This document shows positions 47,003-59,500 of a DNA stretch of 64,000 nt, one piece after another. Source of the DNA: Toxonevra muliebris. Taxonomy: Eukaryota > Arthropoda > Insecta > Diptera > Pallopteridae. The notes under the pieces are model-generated. The model worked only from the letters and a program-made list of their open reading frames with translations, was not told the DNA's origin and did no database searches. Within the stretch, counting starts at the first letter, position 1. Each line of letters starts with the position of its first letter. Position numbers and translations under genes: made by a program. Where the stretch lies: contig OY829328.1 of the NCBI GenBank assembly GCA_963691655.1, positions 80,480,400-80,544,399 on the forward strand. The letters run 5' to 3'.

Positions 47003-50000
47003 CTAGTCAATTTTTGTCGTAGGCATGGTGTACTCTTTTGTTATGGCAGTTGTAATTTCTGTCTCCTGCTCGAGTACTGTTCCATCAATACCAACATTAT
47101 CACCGTCAAACACAACCGTTGGCTCAGTTGATATTGGCTTATGACGATGTTTTAATACCGGATTTGTAAATGACATTTCTGTTGATGTAGTCGGTGATGT
47201 TGATGATGATGATGGTGTATTTGATGATAATGTTGGCGATAATTCTTCTTCTTGTTCTAATTGATGATACATTATTGTATCTTGTTGTTTTTCTTTTTGT
47301 TTTTGTTTGTTGGTTCTATTGATTACATAAAGTTCTAATGGTATTTTTGTAGATTTACAATTATCACTATTACTAAATATTAACACAGTCATTTTATTAA
47401 GTATCGGACACAAAATTGACTCGTGTATCACAGCAGCAATTCGATAATTTTGTCCTTGAAATGGATCAGCTAAAGCTGCGCACAGCATATGATTTAAATT
47501 AATTCCAGTATACTAAATGGAAAGAAGCGAAAGGAAAAGAAATTAATTACGATTCGTAAGGGAAATGAAGTAAGTGCTGAAATCTGTAAAGGAAAATCTA
47601 CAAAGCTAACATTTGTGAATTAAAATTGTAAATTTTGCAACGGAAATTGCACTCATACGAAAGTTATAAGAAACCAAGTTATGCAGTTGTTAGTGTTTAG
47701 CGATCGAGGACATATGGGGATCGGCTACATACAATAAAGCAGAGAGTCGACTTTTCGCGGTTTTATCTCGTGTGCTTTAGTGAGAGAGCCTACATAGAAT
47801 TCGTGAATTATGTCGTGTTTGTGCCGGTAAGTGTAGAGAGTTTTAACAGAAAAAAAACAACGCAAAATAGAAAGAAGAAATTGCAAAAACTTCAACAAAA
47901 TTGGTCAATTAACAAGGTGTCTCTTTGGGTGTTGTATCCTCTCATTTGTCATCAATTCTTTAATTTTTCACACAAAATTATACGACATTATGATTATATG
48001 ACAGCTTGTGAATTGGCCAAATGTGTTGTTAATAAATGCTTTTGATGTGATAACATCTTTACTCGGGGCTGAAGGAAAATTATTCTTAGAATAAACTGAT
48101 TAAGATAGGTGAATTTTTAATATTAAAAATAGGACCCTAAAAGTATACCGCACATTAGTGGTGATTAATTCACACTTTCGTACCGCCAGGTGAAGAGTGG
48201 TGAATTGTACCCCGAAATTATGCTGTCTGGTTATTAGAATAAACTGATTAAGAAAGGTGAATTTTTAATATTTGAAAAATTAGACCCTAAAAGTATACCG
48301 CACATTTATTATTTTGTCTGCAAATATTGTGGTGGTTAAGTCAAACTTTCGTACCGGCAGGTGAAGAGTGGTGAATCGCACCCCGAAATTATGCTGTCTT
48401 TTTATTAGAATGAACTGATTAAGATAGGTGAATTGTTATGCTAAAAAATAGGACACAATGAGCCCAAAAGTATGCAACACATAATTTATATATCAATGGA
48501 GTTATTGGAATATATCAAAAATTGTTTTTATTTATTATATTTTTTATTGTGTGTCAATAAAATATATAAATTACAAGGTGTCTTATTTGGTGTCGTATAC
48601 TCTCATATGTTGTAAATTCTTTAATTTTTCATACAAAATTATACGACTTTACAACTATATGACAGCTTGTGAACAACCTAATAGTTTATTTTACTTTACA
48701 GTTTATTCTTTCCCAATTATAATTGTAAAATAATATCAATATTAGGCGTTTGCAAAGAAAGCGCGTTTTGTCCTTTTTGGAATACAAAAACGAAAATTTT
48801 TATAATGAAGTAAACAACAATACGTAAAGTATGTTATCGCATCATGTGACGAGTGCAGAAGGGACTCATTTTAGTTTTTTAATAATTTTCAAATAAACAA
48901 CAAAGTTTTACTCCTACCATGAGTGCCTGCATATATTTATTTTTTTGAACTATTTTGAGATTCTTCATAATTCGCATTGATTATCTCAATGTGGATATAG
49001 TTTAGTTTTTATTTTGATTGTTATTGCTTTCTTCAGAGCAAATGAGCATAATGCTTTATTTTTATCTATTTTTTTTTTTTTTTTTTTTTTTGAATGATTC
49101 TGGTACCCAGCATTTGCATTAGCTTTGTTTTGAGGCAGCTAAGAACAATCATTGGGGACTGTCTCAGCTAAGTAAGTAGGTAAGCAAATTTTTTAGGTAT
49201 TGCAAAAAAATTAACAAGTAGTGTAAGAAATAAGCAGAGATTTTTTTGAAGATTAATTGATGGTCATTACAATTCAATGCTGAAAGCATCTATGGTTTTA
49301 GTTATCAAATATCCATTTGGATATATTTTTTTTCACTGCGCAGTAGATAGCCAGAGTTTTATCAAAGCCCTTCAATTGATTATGGGAGGAAATTAGTTTT
49401 CTGTTAACTTTCTTAAGTGTTTATTGACTCTACTAACTTGATAATTCCTGATTTATTATTGGGCTGAGAAAAATTTACTTCTGAATAGAATTGGCAGAAA
49501 TGTAACAATCTGAGCGTGACAATTCTTGAGAGTAACAATCCGTGTGAAATTGCATTTGTGTGAGGGCTAAAGTTTCATAAGTGTTGACGATTTAGCCTAA
49601 GCTTTTTATTTTCTGCTTTTATAATCTTATTATACTTGTATTTGTGCTTTATTTTCAACTAGTATATACACCAACTGAGAATATAACAAAGCATGCAACA
49701 GTATGTAAACAATCAAAATGAAAAAAAATTAGTATCAATTCAAAAATTCAATTATGAGTAAATAAACAATAGTGCATAAAGTGTACTATCATATCATGCT
49801 GCGAATGCAGTCACTCATTTGGCATTTTATGTATGTAAAGTGTAATCTCCTTTAGTGGAAAAAACATGGCTAATTAAATATCAATTCAAATACATATTTT
49901 GTTATTTATATAACCCCTACTTACTATGGAAAATGCATTTAATACAACAAAATGATAAAGTAACATTATCGCCACACCGATAGTAATCCAATTATAATCG

Positions 50001-50697
50001 GATAGGTCTTCACTTTTATAGGCACCTATAAACAGAAAAGAAAAAATCGAAAACCCATAATTATAAATAAATATGTATGTATGTATTTCAATAAAGCAAT
50101 ATTCAATTACCACTTTTTAATATATACACAGGTATTATGTAGAGTAAGGCATGCTGTATCCAATACGTTGCTTGTTCGAATGGCAATGTTCGACATTCCA
50201 CTTCCGGAAATAAAAACGCTAAAAATGGTCCATTCAAATTATTCATTTGTATTCTAAATAGAGCAGTTGTAGTTTTACTAGGTTTCGATGCTAACAAATA
50301 AATCTGTAATGTAGATACCTTTATAAGTTTTTGTTTCTTTTTATAAAAAAATTCAACTTACTTGCACTAAAGTTTGGATATGGCATGGATTCATAACATT
50401 TATCACAGATTTACCAGCAAATTTAAAACCCACTTCAATGCCAAATACAAAAGTCATCGAAATCAATAATATCAAACGTATTGCTGAATGTGGTCTATTT
50501 ATTTCTATAATTGGTGGCAGAATAATTGGATTTAAACGTTTCACAGCCCATCTAATCAAGTATATGAAGAGTAATGAAAATAGTACAGCTTCAATCCAAC
50601 GACGTCGATTTGTCATATAATTAATACATTCGGGACCGGTTGTGCGTGGCACTTCATCGGTTATACCTTCAACGGCCCAACTCCAGTCCATTATCAT
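47003..50697 (-). CDS. TMEM164 homologue (membrane acyltransferase)
   Basis: Homologue of human TMEM164, a multi-pass membrane acyltransferase that makes polyunsaturated ether phosphatidylethanolamine and has been tied to ferroptosis and autophagy. Exons are 50697-50362, 50303-50111, 50025-49925 and 47512-47003, with consistent phases, giving 379 residues (human 297). Conserved blocks are FGIEVGFKFAGKSVINVMNP, then CH (NPCH, Cys105, aligning with the region of the human catalytic Cys), FRIQMNNLNGPFLAFLFPEV, LPFEQATYWIQHALLYIIP, YHFVVLNAF and LNHMLCAALADPFQGQNYRI. Membrane segments are evident near 37-55, 70-92 and 140-190. After residue about 235 the protein departs from the human one: the last human membrane span is not obvious, and a Ser/Thr/Gln/Glu-rich tail follows, yet it still ends TKID like human KKID. 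The first ATG was taken; a second, two codons later, is possible. Confidence 0.92.
47513..49924. other. TMEM164 intron 3, with local duplications
   Basis: A 2.4-kb intron containing the duplicated block at 47912-48673 and another duplicated segment (about 48797-48873 and 49752-49832). The open frames here overlap these repeats and show no domain. Confidence 0.6.
47912..48673. repeat. Nested direct repeats, pattern A-B-B-B'-A
   Basis: Segment A (ACAAGGTGTC...GACAGCTTGTGAA, about 100 bp) occurs at 47912-48012 and 48573-48673. Between them, segment B (TTAGAATAAACTGATTAAG... through CCCGAAATTATGCTGTCT) occurs at 48087-48233 and 48234-48404, with a partial third copy from 48405. B copies share AAAGTATACCGCACAT and AGGTGAAGAGTGGTGAAT. 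They lie within TMEM164 intron 3. Confidence 0.85.
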
Positions 50698-52697
50698 ATG
50701 ATATTCTAGTGCTAAGTTTTTTTCTATTCGGTCAGTTGATTGGGGTTAAGACTATTGTCAACAATTAGGTAGAATTATACAAATTTTATTTACAATATAG
50801 TATTGCAATTATTGTACATAGTGCCAGGTCAACATACTCCTCGTATGTACTAAAATTTATTTAGGAAATGTTGTGTTGTTCTGAAAAATACATGATTAAT
50901 AATATATGTATATAAATTTTACAATCATAGTAAGTACTGACACCTTCATTTACATTAGTCTCATGGGCACTCATCAAAAAAAAAAAAATTTCAACACATT
51001 AATACATATTTAGGTGATTTTTGGCACAACTGCCAAAAAACGATAAAAGGGATTGATTTAAGTGTAGTTCTCAAATGTTTAGTTGTATTTTTTTTACATA
51101 AAAAGCCGCCATTTATAAATTTCTATACATGCAATTTTACAAAAGAGCTTAATTCGATTATTTATCTTGTGCTTTTAACTACGAGACTAGTAATTAGGGG
51201 AAATTATTTAAAAACTTTAATACCCCAGAGGTAAAAAAAAAGTCTGGTGCGCTTCTAAAGCATCTTGGATGCATTTCGAACAGAAAATTTATTTCTATTA
51301 AACATTTTTTAAAAAAATATTAGGGGGACTGCGAAAGCAGCTCATATATCTTTATTGAACTAAATAAGCTGAGATCGTTTCTTCCTTATACACGTGGTCA
51401 CTACCGAATTCAAAGATTGTGAAAGGGCTAGCGAAGGAGGTGGCTGGATATTTTCGTTCAATTACAAAATCTATTAATCACAATTGTTGAGATATTTATC
51501 CAAACAAAAATTGAGACGAGTATACTTTTCAGGTTGTAAGAATAAGAAAGTGATTAATTCTTGTCGGGAAATTAAAATACAAAATGTATTTGATTCTAAA
51601 AAGAAAACAAGAATGCAAAAATTAAGTCACATCACTAAGCCGCTAAGGTTCTGAATGCACATGACATGATATATAAAGAAGTATGAAAACATATAAATGA
51701 AAAAATCAAAACAAAATGATGCGCATTGTAAGTTTCTAAAGATTTGCATAAGAACCGCTTTTGAAGCGATTCTCTTGACCGCTGGGCCAACATATGAACA
51801 TAAAGGTAAATTAACTTGTTTAGTATATTTTACTTGTGAACAATTTGAGAACTAATTGTTTGGAAATTTGCCAAAAATTATGTGAAAATAATTGATTTAT
51901 TTCAACTGAAAACATACAGGTATTTTTCACCAATAATTTTGTTAGATTTTCTTTGAATTTTACAGGTCGAAATATTGAAACAAATTAAGGTTGTGTGGCC
52001 AAATTTAGGAATAATTCATTAGTTTTCGATTAAAAAATTTACACTTTAATCTGATTAAATTTATTATATAGAAAAGAAAACAAGCTTTCCATGAAAAGCT
52101 GAGATGGTTTTCCAATTTAATGAAAATTTTGCATTGCAAATAAATAATAAATACCTCAGGAAAGTCGGAATTGAGTTAGTTTTTTCCTATTGTACATTTT
52201 TTTTATGTTATTATAAAAAATACCATATAAATGTATAATATAAATTAAATGAATGAAAAACTTTAAGCTAACTGCATTACTTTGAATCGTATTGTATAAT
52301 ACAATTTATATTACAATTTTAAAGAAGAAAAAAAAAATTTTTATGGCCTGAATTATTTTTAAGTTGGATCTAGTCACGCAACCATATGAATCAATGAAAA
52401 AATTATGTGCGAGTGTTTTGTTAAGATTTTATTTGAAAATGTTTAGAAGGCAGTTTTAATGATAGCACAGGCAGAGCAAAAATAATAGCTCCCCACATTT
52501 TCAACAGCTTTGCCGGGAACTAAAAAAAAAATTAATTTCATATGAGTCAATTGAACATTTTCAGGAGACGACTTTTTAGCTGTTAACCTCCAATTGATTT
52601 CTGAATTTCTGATATAATGGTAAGAGAGTTGACGTGAATATCAGTAGCCTACATTGCAAGTTGAGTCGAAATAGGAAACCGTCTTTGGTGTAAATAA

Positions 52698-52962
52698 ATC
52701 GATACTCCAGTTCCAAAGTGTAACAAGTCAGAAATATGTACTTACGAGATAATTACAAATTTAAATGACTAATGATACTTTTATCAATATATTTTTTAAT
52801 CAATATATATTTAATATAGGGTATAACAACTGAACTACATTGAGTTATCGACCTGTTATTCTTTGAAAATGCTGCGTAATCGTTCCGAGAATAGTTTCTC
52901 ATACTTATCTCAAATTCATCAAATTTCGGATTTGTTACACTTTGGAACTGAGGTATCGAAAT
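52698..52962. repeat. Inverted repeat with 39-bp arms
   Basis: The left arm 52698-52736 contains CAGTTCCAAAGTGTAACAA, and the right arm 52923-52962 contains the reverse complement of the same 19 bp. Both arms continue with TCGATAC on the outer side and TC(A/C)GAAAT on the inner side. The spacer is about 186 bp. Probably a MITE; the ends were not resolved. Confidence 0.6.
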
Positions 52963-55900
52963 GTTTTTGGACCTCACACTAAAATCTCGGAGCAAATGAA
53001 GAAAATATCCCTGTGTCGTAAAAATGCACACCTGACCATTTTTTTTTTTTTTTTACTCTCTGGTCTCAGATCCTCAAAGATTTGATATATTGGCTAAAAC
53101 TAATTGAGCTTGTCAAAATGTATTTGGATCTTTATCATTTTCTTACCAAGGTGTTCCTTACTAGTGTCAATATCACTCGCAGTGTTTAAAACAAATAGAT
53201 AATTAAAGGACAATTAAATTTTAATGAGTTTAATTTAAATAATTCAAGTCAGAATGAAATTTAATACATTGTAGTTTTAAAACGAAGAAAAAGTAATGAA
53301 TATGAAATGGGTATAGCGTCTAAGCTCGTTGAATCGTTTCCATAACTGTCTTTTTATCTATTCGGAGATAGGGATGTGAAAATGGAATTCAAAGCTTGGG
53401 GTTGACACTAGCATTTGTAGAAAAAAGGAAAATGAGTTGGCGGGTGTATTATTCAGAGCTAACTTTGTTATGTTATTGACCTAAAACCTTTTTGGAAATA
53501 TTTTGAGCGTAAACTTAAGGATGGCTCTCATGCCTTCAGCTGTCGTAAAGATTAGGAGCAAACTCCTTCGCATAGTCGGACTGCATTTTTGTGTGATTAC
53601 TGCTGTGATACATTTGGAAATATTACTTGCTGGAACCATACCAATGCAGAATTAATACTAACTTATGAAGAAGAAAGAAGGAGAAATAAAGATAAATAGG
53701 CTATTTTCGGTGGTTGTGCTTAATTGGAAGAAGCATTTTGAGAAGTTTCACACTTCAAAAACAATCAGAAAATAGTATTAGTATGGATAACGTGAAACAT
53801 TTTACGAACCCCCTTTTGCTATCGTGCATGTGTGGCAGGTAAAAAATCCTTCCCAGTTGATAATTGAAAATCGGAAAATGAAACGACCCGAAAATCAGGC
53901 ACTGTGACCTATAATAAGATCTTTTGTACCAACGCTAGATATTGGTTACTAACCCAATATCTACACCAAACAGATCCTGAACGAAATGACTTCTGAATGT
54001 ACTAAGCTTCCAAGGGAAAGCGTAATAAACAAAATTGGTTTTATTTTGCAATTTTTAAAGTGAATCATCAAAAATGAAATAATAATTCATTTTAACGGCG
54101 AACAAAAATTTTTTAATTGTATAATTCTGTTGACATTTTTCATTTCCTTTTACACAATTAATATTCCGGTCCCATTCATACAGACAAGCATGTGCTATAT
54201 AATCTTCTTGACTCTCGCTCTTTCACTATGTCTCTCTCTCTGAGAACATTATAAGAGAAAGCCATGAACTTCAAATACAAGACAATAACAAAATAAATAA
54301 AATAGTCACGTGGACTGGAAAAAAATTACATTAAAGGACCACGTAATATTTGAAAGAAAATAAACGTGAAATTAATCAACATTTATAAATAGTACAAAGT
54401 ATTTCGATATCGAAGTCGTTTAGAAATATGCTTAACAAAAGTTATCAATGTATTTCTAATTTGCTTTTTTCTTCCCCCCAGTCATTTTTAATAATAAGTA
54501 ATTTTGTTTAAGAGCGTTTCTTAATATTTTGTAAACATCCGAAAACTGTCACATGCGAAATCGATTGTTTCGATTTTTTCGGCGTTTAATGCGTTCGAGT
54601 TTTAAACATTTTTTCCTATTTTTTTTTTTTTGTATTACATTTAATTTTCATATAAAGTTTATATTCTTTTTTTAATATTCATACTTCACTAAAAAAAAAA
54701 AACTTTGTGAATTCATTTTTTTCGTCTTATATTGCTTTGTTCGTTTTCTTTTTTTTTGTATAGCATTACGATTTTACAACGTTAGTAAATATTTATTTAT
54801 TTCACATGCAGTAATTAAATTACGAAATAAAGCTTAATTGAACATCATTCAACGACTTTCACATGCCAACTGCTTTGAGAGTGTGTGCAAACGTAGTAAC
54901 TTTCGTCGTAGCGAATGTTTTCGTCCTTTCGTTTATGTACAGTTAACTGTCAAATTTATGTGTCCTCTTTGCTGAATTGTTTCTCCCTCGCTCTTTAAAT
55001 AAAAACGAAGAGCATGGAAAAGGATTCATATGACATGTGTATGTTGAGAATATGTAGGTTGGTAGTGTGTTTGTAATATTTATTTGCAAAAGATGCCGAA
55101 GACAGCAGTGAAAACATTTATTTTTCGGTTTAATTTAATCGTTTCACAAAATTTTAAAACTACTTGTAGTTGGTGAACTAAGTACTTTAAAAAATGAAAA
55201 TTTAATTTTGTATTTGGTTCATATTTAAAAGGGCGTAGAATGATTTCCGAGCTGATTGAAAAAAAGGGGTTCGAAACTGAAATCCTCTCCCTCCTGAAAA
55301 ATATCTCGGCTATTATTATTGTAACCACAGAATTAAAAGAATCCGTTAGCAGGTACGATGTGGCATATGATAATTGTGAGTTTTAGAGACACCTGCAAAT
55401 TCTATGGGACTCCAAAGGTTTTGACTCTTGTAAGGCGAACTAAAGCTTATTCTGCTTAAAATGAGTAGACAGAGTCTGCCAAGCACATCCTGATGCAGTT
55501 CAGAAGCTAATATCATGTGAAGAATCCTGTTAGAGCTCTGATATTGCCAGCACCACAAAAGATTTCAAACCCAAAGAAGGGTAACTAACTGCTTTAATTT
55601 GCGATTGATGGGCGTTTTAATTTTTTTTACAGCCGGTAGATTATAGCAGGCAAATGCTATGAGCTGTTTGGTAATTTAGACCGAGTAGTATAGTAGTACA
55701 AAGAGAGTTTGTTGGTTGGAATAAAAGAATATAGTGATGTTTTAAATGATCAGGGAAAAATAAATTTTAACACAAAAATTAATTACAAAAATTGTAAATT
55801 GTGAACTACCAGAGCCGCTCGCAAGTAGGATTTTGTTTTCAACCTTCCGCCTCCCTCCATTGGCATTGAAAGTTCATTCATTTCTACTTATACTATATGT

Positions 55901-56500
55901 ACGAGGGAGCTAACAAAAGTTCGCTTAGTTGGCAACACTGAATAAATGTTTGACAAATCTAAAAATGTCAGATGATTCAGTCAATGATGATCAGTCAATA
56001 TGGAGACAACAAAATGTAAAGTTACCTCGACAGAGTCGGTAGAAATTCCATGCCATTCCAGCCAGAGATTCGTTTTGCTATTTTTTATGGATTTCGGCGT
56101 AACCTCAAGCCCAAGGCGTATTTAACAGGGTGAAGTCATTTCAGAGAGTAAAAGTTATAATATCAAAAACAGCTGCCGTTGTGAATATTTAAAATTTGAA
56201 TTTTGGCACTACTTTTTTGTTTATTTACATTTTGCACTAATTTGACACTACAAAATCGGACTTTTCAAATAAAATGAGAGAGTTCTCAGAGATGACTTCA
56301 CCCTGTTAAATACGCCTTGCTCAAGCCTGTGGAATAATTTGATAAATGTCTAATATAATATGGAGAGAACGCATCATCACATGTGACCGTCTCGAAGTGA
56401 TTTCGGAGATTCCAGACCAGACATTTTTCTGTGGAGGACGATTCACGTGAATGTCGCCCAAAATCTTCGACTGATGATGTATGCTGTTGAAGTTTTTGGA
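55901..56500 (+). pseudogene. Decayed mariner transposase (N-terminal part), interrupted by a MITE
   Basis: From 55901 the sequence ACGAGGGAGCTAACAAAAGT resembles a mariner terminal repeat. The plus strand then reads PEIRFAIFYGFRRNLKP up to 56111. After removing the MITE and one target copy, the same frame continues through HVTVSK, stop, FRRFQTRHFSVEDDSRECRP and KSSTDDV. This matches the helix-turn-helix region of mariner transposases (xFRRGL...TVxRWFxEF...SLEDExRxGRP). At least three stop codons are present, and the catalytic part is not recognisable. Confidence 0.75.
56112..56318. mobile_element. hAT-like MITE, copy 2 (207 bp), nested in mariner relic
   Basis: Terminal inverted repeats CAAGGCGTATTTAACAGGGT at both ends extend imperfectly through GAAGTCAT and on to about 40 bp. 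Perfect 8-bp target duplications CTCAAGCC flank it at 56104-56111 and 56319-56326. It is the same family as the copy at 22-204. Its insertion splits a mariner transposase frame without disturbing it beyond the duplication, so it is younger than the mariner. Confidence 0.88.
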
Positions 56501-59500
56501 TTTTGGTAAAAAATCCCAAAATGTTAAAAAAATTTTAATAAGAACTAAATATTTTAGGTGGAACATAATTTATTTGTACTATTCCATGATCTTTTATATC
56601 AAAAATATCATAAAAATAATTTTGGTGAGAGATATAAAATTTATGTTGCACAAAAAGCACCATAAAGCTAGAGACTATTAAAAAAGGCAATGTTTTGTTT
56701 AACATAAATTTGAGTCCTATTGCATTTCGATCGGACGATTTGCATTTCCTTCACTCCCCACAATGTACATGCTCAGGGGCAAAAGATCATGAAAAAGAGC
56801 ACTACCCCCTGATAATTTTCTTCGAAGACATATGAAGACTGCTACGTAATAATTTTTGTATGCGCAGATGAAAATCGGTTGACAAGTTTATTATTCTGAA
56901 GTTCTACAACTTTGATGTCTGAAGTTGTTCATTATGAAAACATAACCATTTACAATTCACATTAACCCTCAAGCGTTTCTTTTTGGGGGGTTTGGGTACT
57001 ATTAAAAAAATTATGACAACGGTTCCAGGATATACTACGATTATTTTGTTTGACTAACAATTCACAAAATGGCAGACTGCCAAAATTGGTTTTTTCAAAA
57101 ATAGCACTTTTTTCATTAACTTTTTTTTATATAACTTTTGATTTTTAAACTAAATTTTAAATGCTAAAACGAGACGGTATTTGCAATTTTTAAATGCCGT
57201 TGTGTAGAAAAAAAAATTTAAGAAAATCCACAACCTTTTCTACAGAACCTACCGTTAGAGGCTGTGCTTTAAACGATTAACTTATTATGGTCAGCCATCA
57301 AAAACCAAAATTCTTGATATTCCACTGTCTATATAAGATAAATTTGTAGGCAATAATAGACGTAGTCCTTTGTTTTGCAATTAATGTGTCTACTAATTAT
57401 TTGCCAAAAAGTCTACGTATGCTCAAATTTTCGTAGTATTGACTTCTTTCATATATATGTATTCTTTCGTATATATGTATTTAGAACGATTTATAGTTAA
57501 TAACAATATATAAATATGCGACACGATATATTTGTTCGATAACTTCTCGACAATAACCTTTGATTGTTTTAAACGCGGAATAAAATATGCTCATTAAAAA
57601 TATTAAAGGACAAAAAGTTAAATCGCCGTTAAACAACCGAATGGTATAGACAAAGCGTGAAAAATGTCACACTCAGACTGAATAAAATGAAAATTGGATT
57701 TTCCAAACAATGTAGTGTGTGGTGGCATGATGGTAAAACAAAAATGAAAAAAAAAAAACGGAAAATAAAAATATGTTGTTAATAACGGCAGCACTTTTAT
57801 TGTTGCTGTGATAGTCATGAGTGTTTGATTTTCCTTCAAGTCTGCAAATTAACCACAACTGTTTTTAGCAAGACAAAAAATAAAAGCCTTGTGCTACGTT
57901 TTCCTGTATACAAATCTACAGGTCGTTGTAGGTATAGTGGCTAGTGTAAAAAGCCCAAGTACATTCAGATATAGAAGTAAAAAAAGAACAAAAAGAATTA
58001 CCTTTTTTTTTCTTTTTCATCTTTTTATTTCTTTTGTGATAGGAAGGTTTTTTAACAAAAAATGTATCAAAAACTGTTCGATGCGGAACTTCAATACTTT
58101 TCCTTTTCACGAAACAGCTGATTTTTTCACTCGAATCTTTATTTTATAATTGGCAAAACTATCTTCGAATTCGTCGAGTTCGTGACGGCAATTCAAATCC
58201 CGACGGGAGCTTCGTCGGAATTAGTGATAGGGCTGTAAATCCTCTTTTTAAATTTTTGCACAGAAAAAATAAGTAAAATGTAAAACACCTGTTGCGACTT
58301 TAGAGCTGCAATCTTTTTTGAGAGTTTGCAGTACCCAAAATGCTGCGATATCGCTGAGACATAGTCACGTGTGTTTGCGCATACCTTAAAACTGTTTCCA
58401 TAAGTATATCAGCTATTTCCATTAACACTTCAGTAAAAAGTAAATCTTAACAGCCCGTTTGAAGATATTATAAACTGTAGAAGGTATTTTGAGAGATACA
58501 GCACACGTCCACGTGTTCAACAACCGGCCAACGTCCCATGAGAATTCCGGTCGACCTAGAAACGTTCCGTTGACTGCAGTCTAATAAATGCCTGGTACTA
58601 AGAAGGTAGTTTTTCGAACATTTTTCCTTGTTGTTGTATAAATTGAGAGACTATTCCATTTTCGATTAGCAGATCCAAAGTAGAGAGGAAATAGAGTCGC
58701 CTTAGTATTCCTAAGGAGAATTTTTTCTGATTGCATCTGAGAAATGTCTATTGTAGTTCCTTGTAAAGTTAATTTATCTGTATTACTACTTTTTTAGTGG
58801 TTGATTTTTATTTTTCGAAATTTTCCCAAAGAACCATTTTAGTCTATTTAGCCCTGGGCTGACATAAGTCCCTGTAGCTCAGGCCCTACTTAAGCCCTCT
58901 CATCATGGCAAGGTAATAAACCGAAAACACCCCTTCGAGCAATTCTTCTTTGAACTTTATTCATTAATTGTATGGTATAGAAGTACAACAATAAGTAAAA
59001 ATATTTATCCTTCATTTCCCTATGCCAATATCATATTAAATACGTAGTAGAAATTAACCTTCAATACTCGTACGAGTAAAACTTAAATAATTTAAGCAAA
59101 ATAACCAATAAATCAATAAAATTGTAATCCAATGTTTACCATTACGTCCACTGTACGATGCACCACCACCCATAACCGGACCTTTGAAACAGCTGACATT
59201 ACATTGTTACATTACATGGTGAGGGCTGAGGTAGTGGCAGTGAATGAATGAATGGTATTTAAAATATACATATGGATGTGTATGGCAATTATTAGGTGAA
59301 TTCTATTGGATCACATGCTTTTCGTAATTATTTCCTTTTCTTTTTTTTTTGTTTTTTATTTGTTTTGAGTTTATTAGCTTTTTTTTATTCTGTTCTTACA
59401 GTTTTTGTTTTCTAGTTACCCGTCATATTTATATACCTGTGTGTTTAGTACACAGGAAGGAAACTTGCATTTCATGCATTAGCCTTAGAGTGGTGGTTGA

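Noticed and set aside
47770..48045. 91-codon plus-strand frame in TMEM164 intron 3
   Set aside because: It overlaps repeat segment A and is not kept in the second copy of A.
55346..55558. Minus-strand frame with a faint likeness to a LINE C-terminal Cys/His region
   Set aside because: The Cys/His spacing is not kept, and no flanking retroelement sequence was found.
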